Source of the DNA: Desmonostoc muscorum LEGE 12446
GTDB taxonomy: Bacteria > Cyanobacteriota > Cyanobacteriia > Cyanobacteriales > Nostocaceae
Reading direction: 5' to 3'
DNA: 64,000 nucleotides
Assembly (NCBI RefSeq): GCF_015207005.2
Contig: NZ_JADEXS020000001.1
Coordinates: 3,596,001 to 3,660,000, forward strand
Shown: piece after piece, positions 37,433 through 45,186 of the stretch
How positions within the stretch are numbered: position 1 is the first letter of the stretch
How the letters are laid out: each line of letters starts with the position of its first letter
Notes under the pieces: model-generated
What the model was told of the DNA's origin: nothing
Database searches by the model: none
The model's input: the letters and a program-made list of their open reading frames with translations, nothing else
Translations under genes and position numbers: made by a program

Positions 37433-39666
37433 GATCTCAACTCCTGAATTGTTGGCTCTTGACTAGTAACCTCAGGAATCAGGGAAGCCAGATGAGCGGT
37501 GACTTGACTGTAGCGGCGGGTAATCAACAGGGAAGAGCGGCATTGGATGGCTAGTTGATCTGTATATCTTCCCAAGGTTTGACGCTCAATACCCCAAGTG
37601 CGGCTGGTGCCAGCAATTGTCAAGTCTACATTTTTTGAGGCTTCGACTACGGCTTGGATGGGATCTGGGGCTTGGACAACTTTGATTTCTATGCGATCGC
37701 GTACACTACTTGGTAATTGCTCGATCATCATGTCCAGTTCATAACTCAATTCATCTTTGAGGCGATTTTCTGGTAAAACGTGTAAAATCTGCAACATACA
37801 AGTTTCATGATTGATTAGGAGTCTCAAAGCAAGTATTAATGCTAAATCATCGTGGATATTTGCAGAATAAGGCACTAACAAGCTTTCTAATCGCTCACTT
37901 CCTCGGTCTACAAACACTGCTACATCCACTGGCGCAGTAGTGAGAATTTGACCAACTCTTCCCCCTAAGCGGTTGCTACTAAAAGCTGGCCGATGCCATC
38001 CCACGAGAATTAAATCAACTTGGTCTAATGCGGCAATCTGTGCTGTTTCTCGTGCAACATTGCTGGATGTGCGAACGATGGGATGCACGTAAGAGCGTGT
38101 TTCTGGAGGTTCGAGAGTATTAATCAATTCTTGTAGCTGCTGGCGGCGCTGGGCGATTAATCGATCTGCTTCAACTGGGGTACTCTCAAAGGCATAGTCT
38201 TCTTCAAATTCAATCAAGCTGAGGGGATGCACAACAGCTGGTTGTCGATAGTTGAGAGCGATGCCTACGGCGGGCTGCGCCAAGGCTACTGCCAACTGTA
38301 CCAAACCTTTTTGGGTATTTGGATTAGCTACTGGTACTAAAATCCGGTAGGAACGAGGGTGAGTTTCATTTTCAGCAGTGATATGTTCTGTATCTAGATT
38401 TATTTCGGTTTCTGCTTCTGACTCCGGTTCCACTAAATCTAACCTGATCAGCTTTTTCGGATAAGTCCATTCCAACAGTGGCGAGGTCATAAATGTAGTT
38501 ACCAGCGCCATAATTACCAGCATGGTAAATATTAACGGGGAAATTACTCCTAACTCCAGACCAATATTTAGCACTATCAACTCGGTCAAGCCGCGAGTAT
38601 TCATCAACCAACCGAGTGCCGAGGCTTCCCGTTTATTAATGCCACTGACACGAGCCGCGATATAAGTGCCAAAATATTTACCTACGATCGCTACTGCTAA
38701 AACCAATGCACACAATAGCCATAATTCTGGGCGGTTCAGCAAGCCAATCTGCGTCCGCAAACCACTGTAGGCAAAAAATATTGGCAGCAAGAATATCAGA
38801 ACAAAATCTTCGGTTTTTACTGCCAATTCCCGCACTAAATCTTCATTTTTGGGCATTGCTGCGCCGAGTAAAAATGCTCCAAAGATTAAGTGAATGCCAA
38901 TTAATTCAGTGATTAGTGCAGATGCAACCACTGCCATGTAAATCCCAGCTAACACTAATTGGCTGAGGCGTCCCGCACGCTGATAATGTTTGGCAAGTCC
39001 TTGGAGGAACCAACGTCCCACCGTCAGCATGAAGCCGATGTAGACTATGCTCTCAATAATTGTGGGTACTGCACCAGCAAAATCGCCAGTCCGAGCTACA
39101 GCGATCGCAACTGCTAATAAACACCAAGCTGTGACATCATCCACCGCTGCACAAGTTAAGGCTAATGTTCCTAAGCGGGTTCCTTGTAAATTACTCTCAG
39201 TAATGATTCGTGCCAACACTGGAAAAGCAGTAATCGACATCGCCGCGCCCAAAAATAAGGCGAAGGCGGTAAACGATACACTAGCGTTGGAAACCAGGGG
39301 ATAAAGCACCACCGCTAGTAATGTTCCTAAGGAAAACGGCACCAAAATACTGACATGAGAAGTTAAAACTGCCACTTCTAGCTGACCGCTGAGGTATTTT
39401 GGATTTAGTTCTAACCCAATCAGAAACATGAAAAATATTAGTCCCACCTGAGACAAAACATTTAGAAAAGGAATAGTTTCTGGTGGAAATAAGGTAACTG
39501 CTACATGGGGAGCTACTAAACCAAATAAAGATGGGCCTAGCATAATCCCAGCGACAATTTCACCAATTACCAGCGGTTGCTTAATAGAACGAAATCCTAG
39601 CCCTACTAGCCGTGAAAGTCCAATAACAATCAGTACCTCAACCAGAACGAGAATAACTATGTGCAT
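37429..39666 (-). CDS. CPA2 cation:proton antiporter with universal-stress-like C-terminal domains
   Basis: A 745-residue protein. About 400 N-terminal residues form 12-13 helices of the KefB/NhaS-type Na+/H+ exchanger fold (LGPSLFGLVAPH, TCAAVDDVTAWCLLA with the central Asp pair, GLTELIVLNIGLELG). The C-terminal 310 residues are cytoplasmic and have two Usp-like segments (YRILVPVANPNTQKGLVQLAVAL; SLLVPYSANIHDDLALILALRLLI), likely regulatory nucleotide-binding domains. Substrate (Na+, K+) is not decided by sequence. It is coupled to the downstream secreted protein. Part of a dispersed repeat seems embedded near residue 463. Confidence 0.9.
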   Translation of the reverse strand: MHIVILVLVEVLIVIGLSRLVGLGFRSIKQPLVIGEIVAGIMLGPSLFGLVAPHVAVTLFPPETIPFLNVLSQVGLIFFMFLIGLELNPKYLSGQLEVAVLTSHVSILVPFSLGTLLAVVLYPLVSNASVSFTAFALFLGAAMSITAFPVLARIITESNLQGTRLGTLALTCAAVDDVTAWCLLAVAIAVARTGDFAGAVPTIIESIVYIGFMLTVGRWFLQGLAKHYQRAGRLSQLVLAGIYMAVVASALITELIGIHLIFGAFLLGAAMPKNEDLVRELAVKTEDFVLIFLLPIFFAYSGLRTQIGLLNRPELWLLCALVLAVAIVGKYFGTYIAARVSGINKREASALGWLMNTRGLTELIVLNIGLELGVISPLIFTMLVIMALVTTFMTSPLLEWTYPKKLIRLDLVEPESEAETEINLDTEHITAENETHPRSYRILVPVANPNTQKGLVQLAVALAQPAVGIALNYRQPAVVHPLSLIEFEEDYAFESTPVEADRLIAQRRQQLQELINTLEPPETRSYVHPIVRTSSNVARETAQIAALDQVDLILVGWHRPAFSSNRLGGRVGQILTTAPVDVAVFVDRGSERLESLLVPYSANIHDDLALILALRLLINHETCMLQILHVLPENRLKDELSYELDMMIEQLPSSVRDRIEIKVVQAPDPIQAVVEASKNVDLTIAGTSRTWGIERQTLGRYTDQLAIQCRSSLLITRRYSQVTAHLASLIPEVTSQEPTIQELRS

Positions 39667-40078
39667 GGTTTCCTCAAGAGTAACTATCTGGTTTCCCTAA
39701 GATAATTGTTTAAAAGACTGGAAAATGTCAACCCCTGCTCTTACCGAGAGACTACACAAATTAGAAATTCAGAATTCAAAATTCAGGCATTAACACCTGC
39801 ATAAATCAATTTATAGCCTTGTACGATTAATTAGGAATTACGAATTATTCGGTCAAGTTTGTAATATCCCCCAAGGTTAATTTGTGCTTATTTGTGATGT
39901 CAGTTGCTGTTAGTTGGAAAGGGAGTGGTAAGTATGGAATCTGAACTAGTGTAATCCAATCAATTGCAAAATGCTGTCAGTACTACTATTAGCTTTTACT
40001 AGTTAGAGCTTCATAATTTACCTAATAATTAGGTAATTATTATCAGGAATTGATTGTTAATTTTCTATTGAGATTGAC
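39667..40078. other. intergenic between the two antiporter genes
   Basis: No gene is visible. AATTCAG-type repeats lie at about 39760-39785 and AATTACG at 39835-39845. The rest is AT-rich. Confidence 0.45.
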
Positions 40079-41368
40079 TTAAGCGGTAGATTTATCATAG
40101 CTTGTGCCGTGCAACAAAAAGGCAATCAAGGGTGATGCCATGAGTGTAGTAACTACAGCCATAATAACCATAATAGTGAATAAAGTGGGGGTAATTATAC
40201 CTTGTTCAAGACCAATATTGAGGATGATTAACTCCATTAAACCGCGGGCATTCATCAGAGCGCCGATAGTTGCTGATTCGCGCCAATTTTCTCCTGCTAA
40301 TTTTGCTGCCAACATACAAGCAATGCCTTTACCGATAATTGCGATCGCCAAAATTAACAGGGTAATTCCCCATAATGCAGGTGTGTTTACTAGTCCGATT
40401 TGTGTGTTCAATCCAGAAAAGACAAAAAATATCGGCAGCAAAAAAGAAGTGGTGAAAAACTCTGTATATTGTCGAATTTGTTGAGCAAATTCCCCGCGTG
40501 GTGTTACTGCTCCCAACACAAACGCACCGAATATTGCATAGATACCTGTGATATCAGTAAACCATGCACAAAACATCAAAACTATCAAGAATAAAGTCAA
40601 AGTTTGTCTACTCACACCTGCATCACGTTTTGTCATGCGGGTGAAGACTTTAAGTACACGTTGCCCGATAAAAATAGCAAAAAGCACGTAGCAAATGCCA
40701 CCACCAATTGCTAAGATGGCGATGTTGATGGAATTTTTCACACTAGCAAGGACGATCGCCAATAAACACCAAGCAACTCCATCATCTACCGATGCTGCGC
40801 CTAAAGCCAAAGTCCCGAAGCGAGTTTGTGCAAGTCCGCGCTCGTAAAGAATCCGAGCTAACATCGGAAAAGCCGTGATTGTCATCGACGCGCCCAGATA
40901 TAAAGCGGCTGACCAAGGCACTACTTTTGGTTGAAAGAAATTGCCATTGTGATATAACCAAAAAGAAGCGATCGCTCCTAAGATAAAAGGAGTAATAATC
41001 CCGGCAGCAGATAACAAACCTGCGCTTTTGATATGGTGTTTTAAGAGTTTTGTGTTGAACTCTAAACCAATCAAAAACATATAAATTGCCAATCCAATTT
41101 GACTAATGGCATATAAAATCGACATCGATGGATTGGGTATCTTGTCTCCTAAAGCAGTAATAATCGGCAGCTTAGGAAATAGCCATTGCTGGAAATCTGG
41201 TGCAATCAAACCTAGAAGTGATGGCCCTAGCATCACACCTGCAATCATTTCGCAAACAACATCAGTTTGACCAAGATAGCGGCGTCCTAAAATCGTAACT
41301 ATGCGACAAGTGGCTAAAATTACCGTGAGTTGCAGAAAGAGTCGAATAACCAGATCAAAATTTGACAT
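40079..41368 (-). CDS. CPA2 cation:proton antiporter
   Basis: A 429-residue membrane protein with the same fold as the neighbouring 745-residue antiporter (LGPSLLGLIAPDFQQWLFP, LGAASVDDGVAWCLLAIV with the transport Asp pair, GLMELIILNIGLEQG) but without a regulatory C-terminal domain. About 12 helices are predicted. The two genes are tandem paralogues on the same strand, separated by about 410 bases, which suggests independent promoters. They probably act in Na+ or K+/pH homeostasis. Confidence 0.9.
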   Translation of the reverse strand: MSNFDLVIRLFLQLTVILATCRIVTILGRRYLGQTDVVCEMIAGVMLGPSLLGLIAPDFQQWLFPKLPIITALGDKIPNPSMSILYAISQIGLAIYMFLIGLEFNTKLLKHHIKSAGLLSAAGIITPFILGAIASFWLYHNGNFFQPKVVPWSAALYLGASMTITAFPMLARILYERGLAQTRFGTLALGAASVDDGVAWCLLAIVLASVKNSINIAILAIGGGICYVLFAIFIGQRVLKVFTRMTKRDAGVSRQTLTLFLIVLMFCAWFTDITGIYAIFGAFVLGAVTPRGEFAQQIRQYTEFFTTSFLLPIFFVFSGLNTQIGLVNTPALWGITLLILAIAIIGKGIACMLAAKLAGENWRESATIGALMNARGLMELIILNIGLEQGIITPTLFTIMVIMAVVTTLMASPLIAFLLHGTSYDKSTA

Positions 41369-41456
41369 TGTATTTTATTGAGCAGAAATTAAATCTGAGT
41401 AAGGTAGATAATAATACAGATATATTTTTTTAGCACAGTAATCCTCATAAGTGCCA

Positions 41457-41516
41457 AATAGAATACAAAGGTAGGGGCGCACAGCTGTGCGCCCCTACGA
41501 TTATCTGTATTCTATT
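41457..41516. repeat. nested palindrome, GTAGGGGCGCACAG family
   Basis: A perfect 28-base palindrome at 41471-41498 (half-site GTAGGGGCGCACAG) lies inside a second inverted pair, AATAGAATACA (41457-41467) and TGTATTCTATT (41506-41516). Family members occur at 47831 and 59621. Here it lies between genes upstream of the antiporter. Confidence 0.75.
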
Positions 41517-41598
41517 GTGTTAAAAATTGCTCTAAGACACGGCTACAGACACAAGTATTTAGAAACGTAGATAAAATGTAACTATTAACAATTAAAAA

Positions 41599-42033
41599 TT
41601 ACAACCACTCTCCACCCCGGAAACGCCAACGGAGAAATATAATTCGCATCAGGCTTTGGGAAGTAATAAAAACTGCTAACCAGACGACGCTATAGTGCAA
41701 TAAAAAATCTGTTGCTGACAGTTCTTCCTTAGGTAAAGGTATTGGTAAGAAGCCAAACAGTTTAATTCCACAAAATACAAATATTAATTCCCAAATCCCA
41801 GCTAAAACTTGATAAACTGCCGGCCAATCTCTGTCCCAGCGGAATTTTTGGAGATAGTTATAAAGCACATCCCAACCTAAACCAAAGATAGCAACATAAC
41901 CAAGTATCCAAAAATAAACTGAGTTAGCACCAGAACCAATCAAACCAATTGCAAAGGGTAAAGATACGAGTACGCCTACAGTTGCAAGTAATAATAATCG
42001 AGTTTGCCAGCGGCCGAATAAGGTTGGTGTCAT
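41599..42033 (-). CDS. hypothetical membrane protein
   Basis: A 144-residue protein with four predicted hydrophobic helices (about 11-30, 38-57, 74-95, 110-135). The last loop ends in a basic tail (FLRWRFRGGEWL). It appears to be a conserved cyanobacterial membrane protein, but I cannot assign a family. It lies downstream of the SGNH hydrolase, about 100 bases away, with TTTTAGA heptamers in the gap. Confidence 0.65.
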   Translation of the reverse strand: MTPTLFGRWQTRLLLLATVGVLVSLPFAIGLIGSGANSVYFWILGYVAIFGLGWDVLYNYLQKFRWDRDWPAVYQVLAGIWELIFVFCGIKLFGFLPIPLPKEELSATDFLLHYSVVWLAVFITSQSLMRIIFLRWRFRGGEWL

Positions 42034-42041
42034 AGGAGTAA

Positions 42042-42126
42042 TTTTAGATTTTAGATTTTAGATTTTAGATTTTGGATTTGAGATTTTTGTTTCAATCCAA
42101 AATCCAAAATTCAAAATCTAAAATTG
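42042..42126. repeat. STRR hairpin, TTTTAGA / AATCCAAA
   Basis: TTTTAGATTTTAGA units (42043-42085) are followed by AATCCAAAATTCAAA units (42095-42125), which are complementary arms between the SGNH gene and the membrane protein gene. Confidence 0.8.
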
Positions 42127-42134
42127 GCACGGTT

Positions 42135-42851
42135 TTAGGTGGTAATCAAATTTAGAGAATGATAACTTGCGATCGCATCCCAATTTATTACATCTTCTAA
42201 CAAGGCTTGATAACCTAGTGTATTGGGATGAAGTCCGTCATCACTCAAGCGTTTGAGACGCCAAGCTTCACCGCGTTCCATCCACATATCAAAAATATCT
42301 AAATAGGGAATTTGCCGTTTATCACAAGCAGTGCAAGTTGCTTCTTTGTAGCGGTACTGATCGGCATGATTATAGTAAAAACAATCTAAAAATGGCATTT
42401 TAGCTTCATCCACTGGCACCATACCGACAAATAACACAGGACAGAGTTGCTGTGCCAAATCTAGCAGAGAAGCGATTTCGTTTTCAAATACGGTGAAATC
42501 TGTGTAAATTCGTCCATCGGGACGCGCCAAACGCGCTGAGTCATTGACGCCTACTGATAAAATAATCAAGTCGGGAACACGATTTCGCAACTCACCGCGA
42601 TGGCGAAATTCAACTTCTAGCCTTTGGGCTACTTGTTGCGTGCGATCGCCCCTGACCCCTAAATTATAAAGAACATGACCCGCACTATCCGGCAACATCC
42701 ACCATCGCCGTAGTTGCTCAATCCAACCGCCTTTTTCCGGGTCACCAAATCCATATATTAAGCTGTCCCCCAGTGCGACAATCTTCATTGGCTGAAAGTG
42801 TTTTGGTGGTACAGACAGCTGCATTGAGGAAGATGCTGAAAATGTTTGCAT
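42135..42851 (-). CDS. SGNH/GDSL-type hydrolase
   Basis: A 238-residue esterase/lipase-like protein. Block I has the nucleophile Ser in VALGDSLIYGFGD, Gly block II is in NLGVRGDRTQQ, block III has Asn in LSVGVNDSARL, and block V is DDGLHPNTLGY with the Asp-x2-His pair. All catalytic residues are present. No export signal is evident, so it is probably cytoplasmic. An internal ATG at 42788 (MKIVALGDS) is a possible shorter start; no ribosome binding site decides between them. Substrate unknown. Confidence 0.88.
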   Translation of the reverse strand: MQTFSASSSMQLSVPPKHFQPMKIVALGDSLIYGFGDPEKGGWIEQLRRWWMLPDSAGHVLYNLGVRGDRTQQVAQRLEVEFRHRGELRNRVPDLIILSVGVNDSARLARPDGRIYTDFTVFENEIASLLDLAQQLCPVLFVGMVPVDEAKMPFLDCFYYNHADQYRYKEATCTACDKRQIPYLDIFDMWMERGEAWRLKRLSDDGLHPNTLGYQALLEDVINWDAIASYHSLNLITT

Positions 42852-42974
42852 TTAAGAACTATATTTTATATCTATTCAAGATTCTATACATTTCTATACC
42901 ATACATGGCTATCTTTAAAGATCCAAGCATCCATGAGGTTTCTAGTTTTTGATGTGGTTGCAAGGTTAATATTG

Positions 42975-43215
42975 CCACAGTTGAGGCTTTGAGGTTAAAC
43001 TTTGAGCCTTTGAGGCTGACGGTTGCGGCTTTGATGCGGAAAATTGCGGCTTTGAGGCTGACGGTTGCGGCTTTGAAGTTAAACGTTGAGCCTTTGAAGC
43101 TGACGGTTGCGGCTTTGATGCGGAAAATTGCGGCTTTAATCCTCGAAATTGCGTCTTTGAGGCTGACGGTTGCATCTTTGATCCTGGAAGTTGCGGTTTT
43201 GAGGCTCAAGTTTGG
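42975..43215. repeat. 21-bp minisatellite, open in several frames
   Basis: About eleven imperfect 21-base units of the pattern TTGAGGCTGACGGTTGCGGC. Because 21 is a multiple of 3 and the unit lacks stops, three frames stay open: minus 42859-43209, minus 42966-43175 and plus 42989-43222. Each encodes a seven-residue repeat (ATVSLKA, SASKPQP and LRLTVAA). The LRLTVAA frame would be an amphipathic coiled-coil-like helix. Nothing shows which frame, if any, is translated. Confidence 0.75.
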
Positions 43216-43315
43216 AGTTTGATACTGAAAATAGCATAGCGATGTCTACGACGGGCTACCCCTACGCACCACGTTTCAGGTTATTTTAGGGATAATCGCC
43301 CTATCTTCTCTAAAT

Positions 43316-43582
43316 TTACCCATCTGATTTTTCTATAATCTCTAATAATTCCTCTTTGGTTTGCTTGGCGAGTTGAACGCTGGTGATAGTAGCCAGTGCG
43401 CCCCCTCCGGCTGTGAGACTGGCTTGAGAAACTTTGTTGAAATAGAGCAATCCTACACCGCCTAACGTCATCATTGCAGAAGCGGCGGTGACACTCAAGG
43501 CAAGATTAAAGGTTAATTTTGCTTGGCGTAATAATTCTTGCATCAATTCTGCTTTTAAATTTTGATAATTAGGATTTTGCAT
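43316..43582 (-). CDS. small two-helix membrane protein, TRADD-N-associated type
   Basis: 88 residues from ATG 43582 (MQNPNYQNLKAELMQELL). A cytoplasmic helix is followed by two hydrophobic segments (about 22-45 and 50-68) separated by YFNKVSQASLTAGG, then a charged tail LAKQTKEELLEIIEK. This layout resembles the cyanobacterial TRADD-N-associated two-transmembrane domain described with STAND/conflict modules. That assignment is by memory of the pattern, not a search. It is divergent from the HTH-NACHT gene 215 bases away, across repeated putative operator sites. It may be a membrane effector or anchor for that ATPase (inference). Confidence 0.55.
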   Translation of the reverse strand: MQNPNYQNLKAELMQELLRQAKLTFNLALSVTAASAMMTLGGVGLLYFNKVSQASLTAGGGALATITSVQLAKQTKEELLEIIEKSDG

Positions 43583-43653
43583 TGTTAAAGTCCTGACTAT
43601 TTCACTGTAGAATTTTGATATTGTTATCCTAATAATGATTATCCAGATATTCC

Positions 43654-43736
43654 AGGGCAAACAAGGTTAAATATTATTGTTTATCTGCCCTCTAATTTAG
43701 GGCAATTAAGGTTACCTGCAAAACCTATCTGCCCTA
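43654..43736. promoter_or_regulatory. repeated GGGCA sites in divergent promoter region
   Basis: Two direct repeats, AGGGCAAACAAGGTTA (43654) and AGGGCAATTAAGGTTA (43699), are 45 bases apart. The second forms an inverted pair with TGCCCT at 43686, and a further TGCCCTA stands at 43730. They lie between the divergent two-helix gene and the HTH-NACHT gene, as expected for an autoregulatory operator. Binding by that HTH is inference. Confidence 0.45.
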
Positions 43737-43797
43737 GACACCAAATTTAAAATTTATTTAGATTTTATTAGTTTTATTCTTATTTTAAAAATTGATT

Positions 43798-45186
43798 ATG
43801 CTTGATTCCGATAAAGTAAAGGCTAGTGAAGTAGGAAAAACTCGGCTTCGAGAAGCCATGAAGCAAGCCCAATTGACTCAAGAAAAACTAGCATCGAATA
43901 CTCATGTCAGCATTGATACCATTAAACGTCTGCTTGGGGTTAAACCTGCTCCTAATGGAGTCGAGAGATGGTCAGTAAAGAATATTGCTAATTATTTAAA
44001 TATTAGCCCGTTAGATATAGTTGACCCTCAAGATTGGTATCAAAATCTGCAATTATCACAAGAGTTTGAAGTACTCATTAAAGAAAAGATTCGCTCCTTT
44101 TGCGGACGTAAATTTGTGTTTGATGCTTTTAAAGATTTCTTGAATAAATATCCCAAGGGTTATTTTACGGTAATCGGGGATGCTGGGATGGGGAAAAGTG
44201 CTATAGCTGCAAAATATGTTGATGAAAAGAAAGCTATTTGTTACTTTAATGTTTTGCAAGAAAGAAACAATCGCCCGGAATTATTTATCAAAAGTATTCG
44301 TCAACAGCTAATTAACCGCTATCAATTAGAAAATGCCGATAATGATGATTTATCAGCTTTGTTAATTAAAGCTAGTAGCAAAATTCTTAATAATGAACCC
44401 TTGGTAATTGTAATTGATGCGTTGGATGAAGTAGAGCAAGCACCAGGGGCAGAAAATATTTTATATTTGCCTAAGACTCTGCCAGATAAAGTTTATTTTT
44501 TGCTGACGAGGCGACGCTATGAACCGGGTAAAAATCGATTATATACTGAAGGTGCCGAGCAGATAGAGTTAGATTTAAACGCAAGCCGATATAACAAAGA
44601 CAATCGTGATGATATTCAAGAATATATTCGCTTTTTTCTCAATCATGATGTAGATTATAAAGCCGGATTGCTCAAGTGGATTCAAGACCGCGATATCAAC
44701 CGTGAGGCTTTTGTTGAGCAGGTAGCGGCAAAAAGTGAAAGTAATTTCATGTACCTGCGCTATGTCTTACCGGGAATTGCTAAAGGTGAATATAATGATT
44801 TTAATTTAAAGCAATTACCAGATGGTCTTCAACAATATTATCAAACTCATTGGGTGCGAATGAATATGGATTCTGCACCTAATAAAATTATGGTGATTAT
44901 CCTGTATATTCTAGTAGAAATTGGTACGCCGATTCCTTGTGAGATGATTGCTGATATTGCCCAGGAAGATGAATATGAAGTGCAACAAATTTTAAATAAG
45001 TGGTTTGAATATTTAAAGCAACAAAGGATAGATGGAGACACTTGTTACAGCATCTACCATGCTAGTTTTCTAGACTTTCTCAAATCAAAACCGATTTTAG
45101 ATACAAAGCGTCAGCTAATTAAAGAGGTGAATCAACGTATTGTTGATTACTGGGAACGGGAGAGAGAGGACGATGACGAAAACTGA
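43798..45186 (+). CDS. HTH-NACHT STAND ATPase (lacks its sensor half)
   Basis: 462 residues from ATG 43798; an earlier TTG at 43792 is weaker. Residues 15-70 form an XRE-like HTH (RLREAMKQAQLTQEKLASNT, then KNIANYLNISPLDIVD). The NACHT/STAND ATPase has Walker A GDAGMGKS near 125 and Walker B LVIVIDALDEVE near 205, followed by sensor-1-like FLLTRRRYEPG and a winged-helix region (QVAAKSESNFMYLRYVLPGIAKG; DTCYSIYHASFLDFLKSK). Homologous proteins continue into a helical and WD40 region in one chain; here the frame stops at TGA 45184 and the next gene overlaps by 14 bases. Expected role: ATP-driven oligomeric switch in defence or cell-death signalling. Confidence 0.82.
   Translation: MLDSDKVKASEVGKTRLREAMKQAQLTQEKLASNTHVSIDTIKRLLGVKPAPNGVERWSVKNIANYLNISPLDIVDPQDWYQNLQLSQEFEVLIKEKIRSFCGRKFVFDAFKDFLNKYPKGYFTVIGDAGMGKSAIAAKYVDEKKAICYFNVLQERNNRPELFIKSIRQQLINRYQLENADNDDLSALLIKASSKILNNEPLVIVIDALDEVEQAPGAENILYLPKTLPDKVYFLLTRRRYEPGKNRLYTEGAEQIELDLNASRYNKDNRDDIQEYIRFFLNHDVDYKAGLLKWIQDRDINREAFVEQVAAKSESNFMYLRYVLPGIAKGEYNDFNLKQLPDGLQQYYQTHWVRMNMDSAPNKIMVIILYILVEIGTPIPCEMIADIAQEDEYEVQQILNKWFEYLKQQRIDGDTCYSIYHASFLDFLKSKPILDTKRQLIKEVNQRIVDYWEREREDDDEN

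Noticed and set aside
42859..43222. Three frames with seven-residue repeats
   Set aside because: All are by-products of the 21-base minisatellite; no evidence picks one, so the region is listed as repeat rather than CDS.
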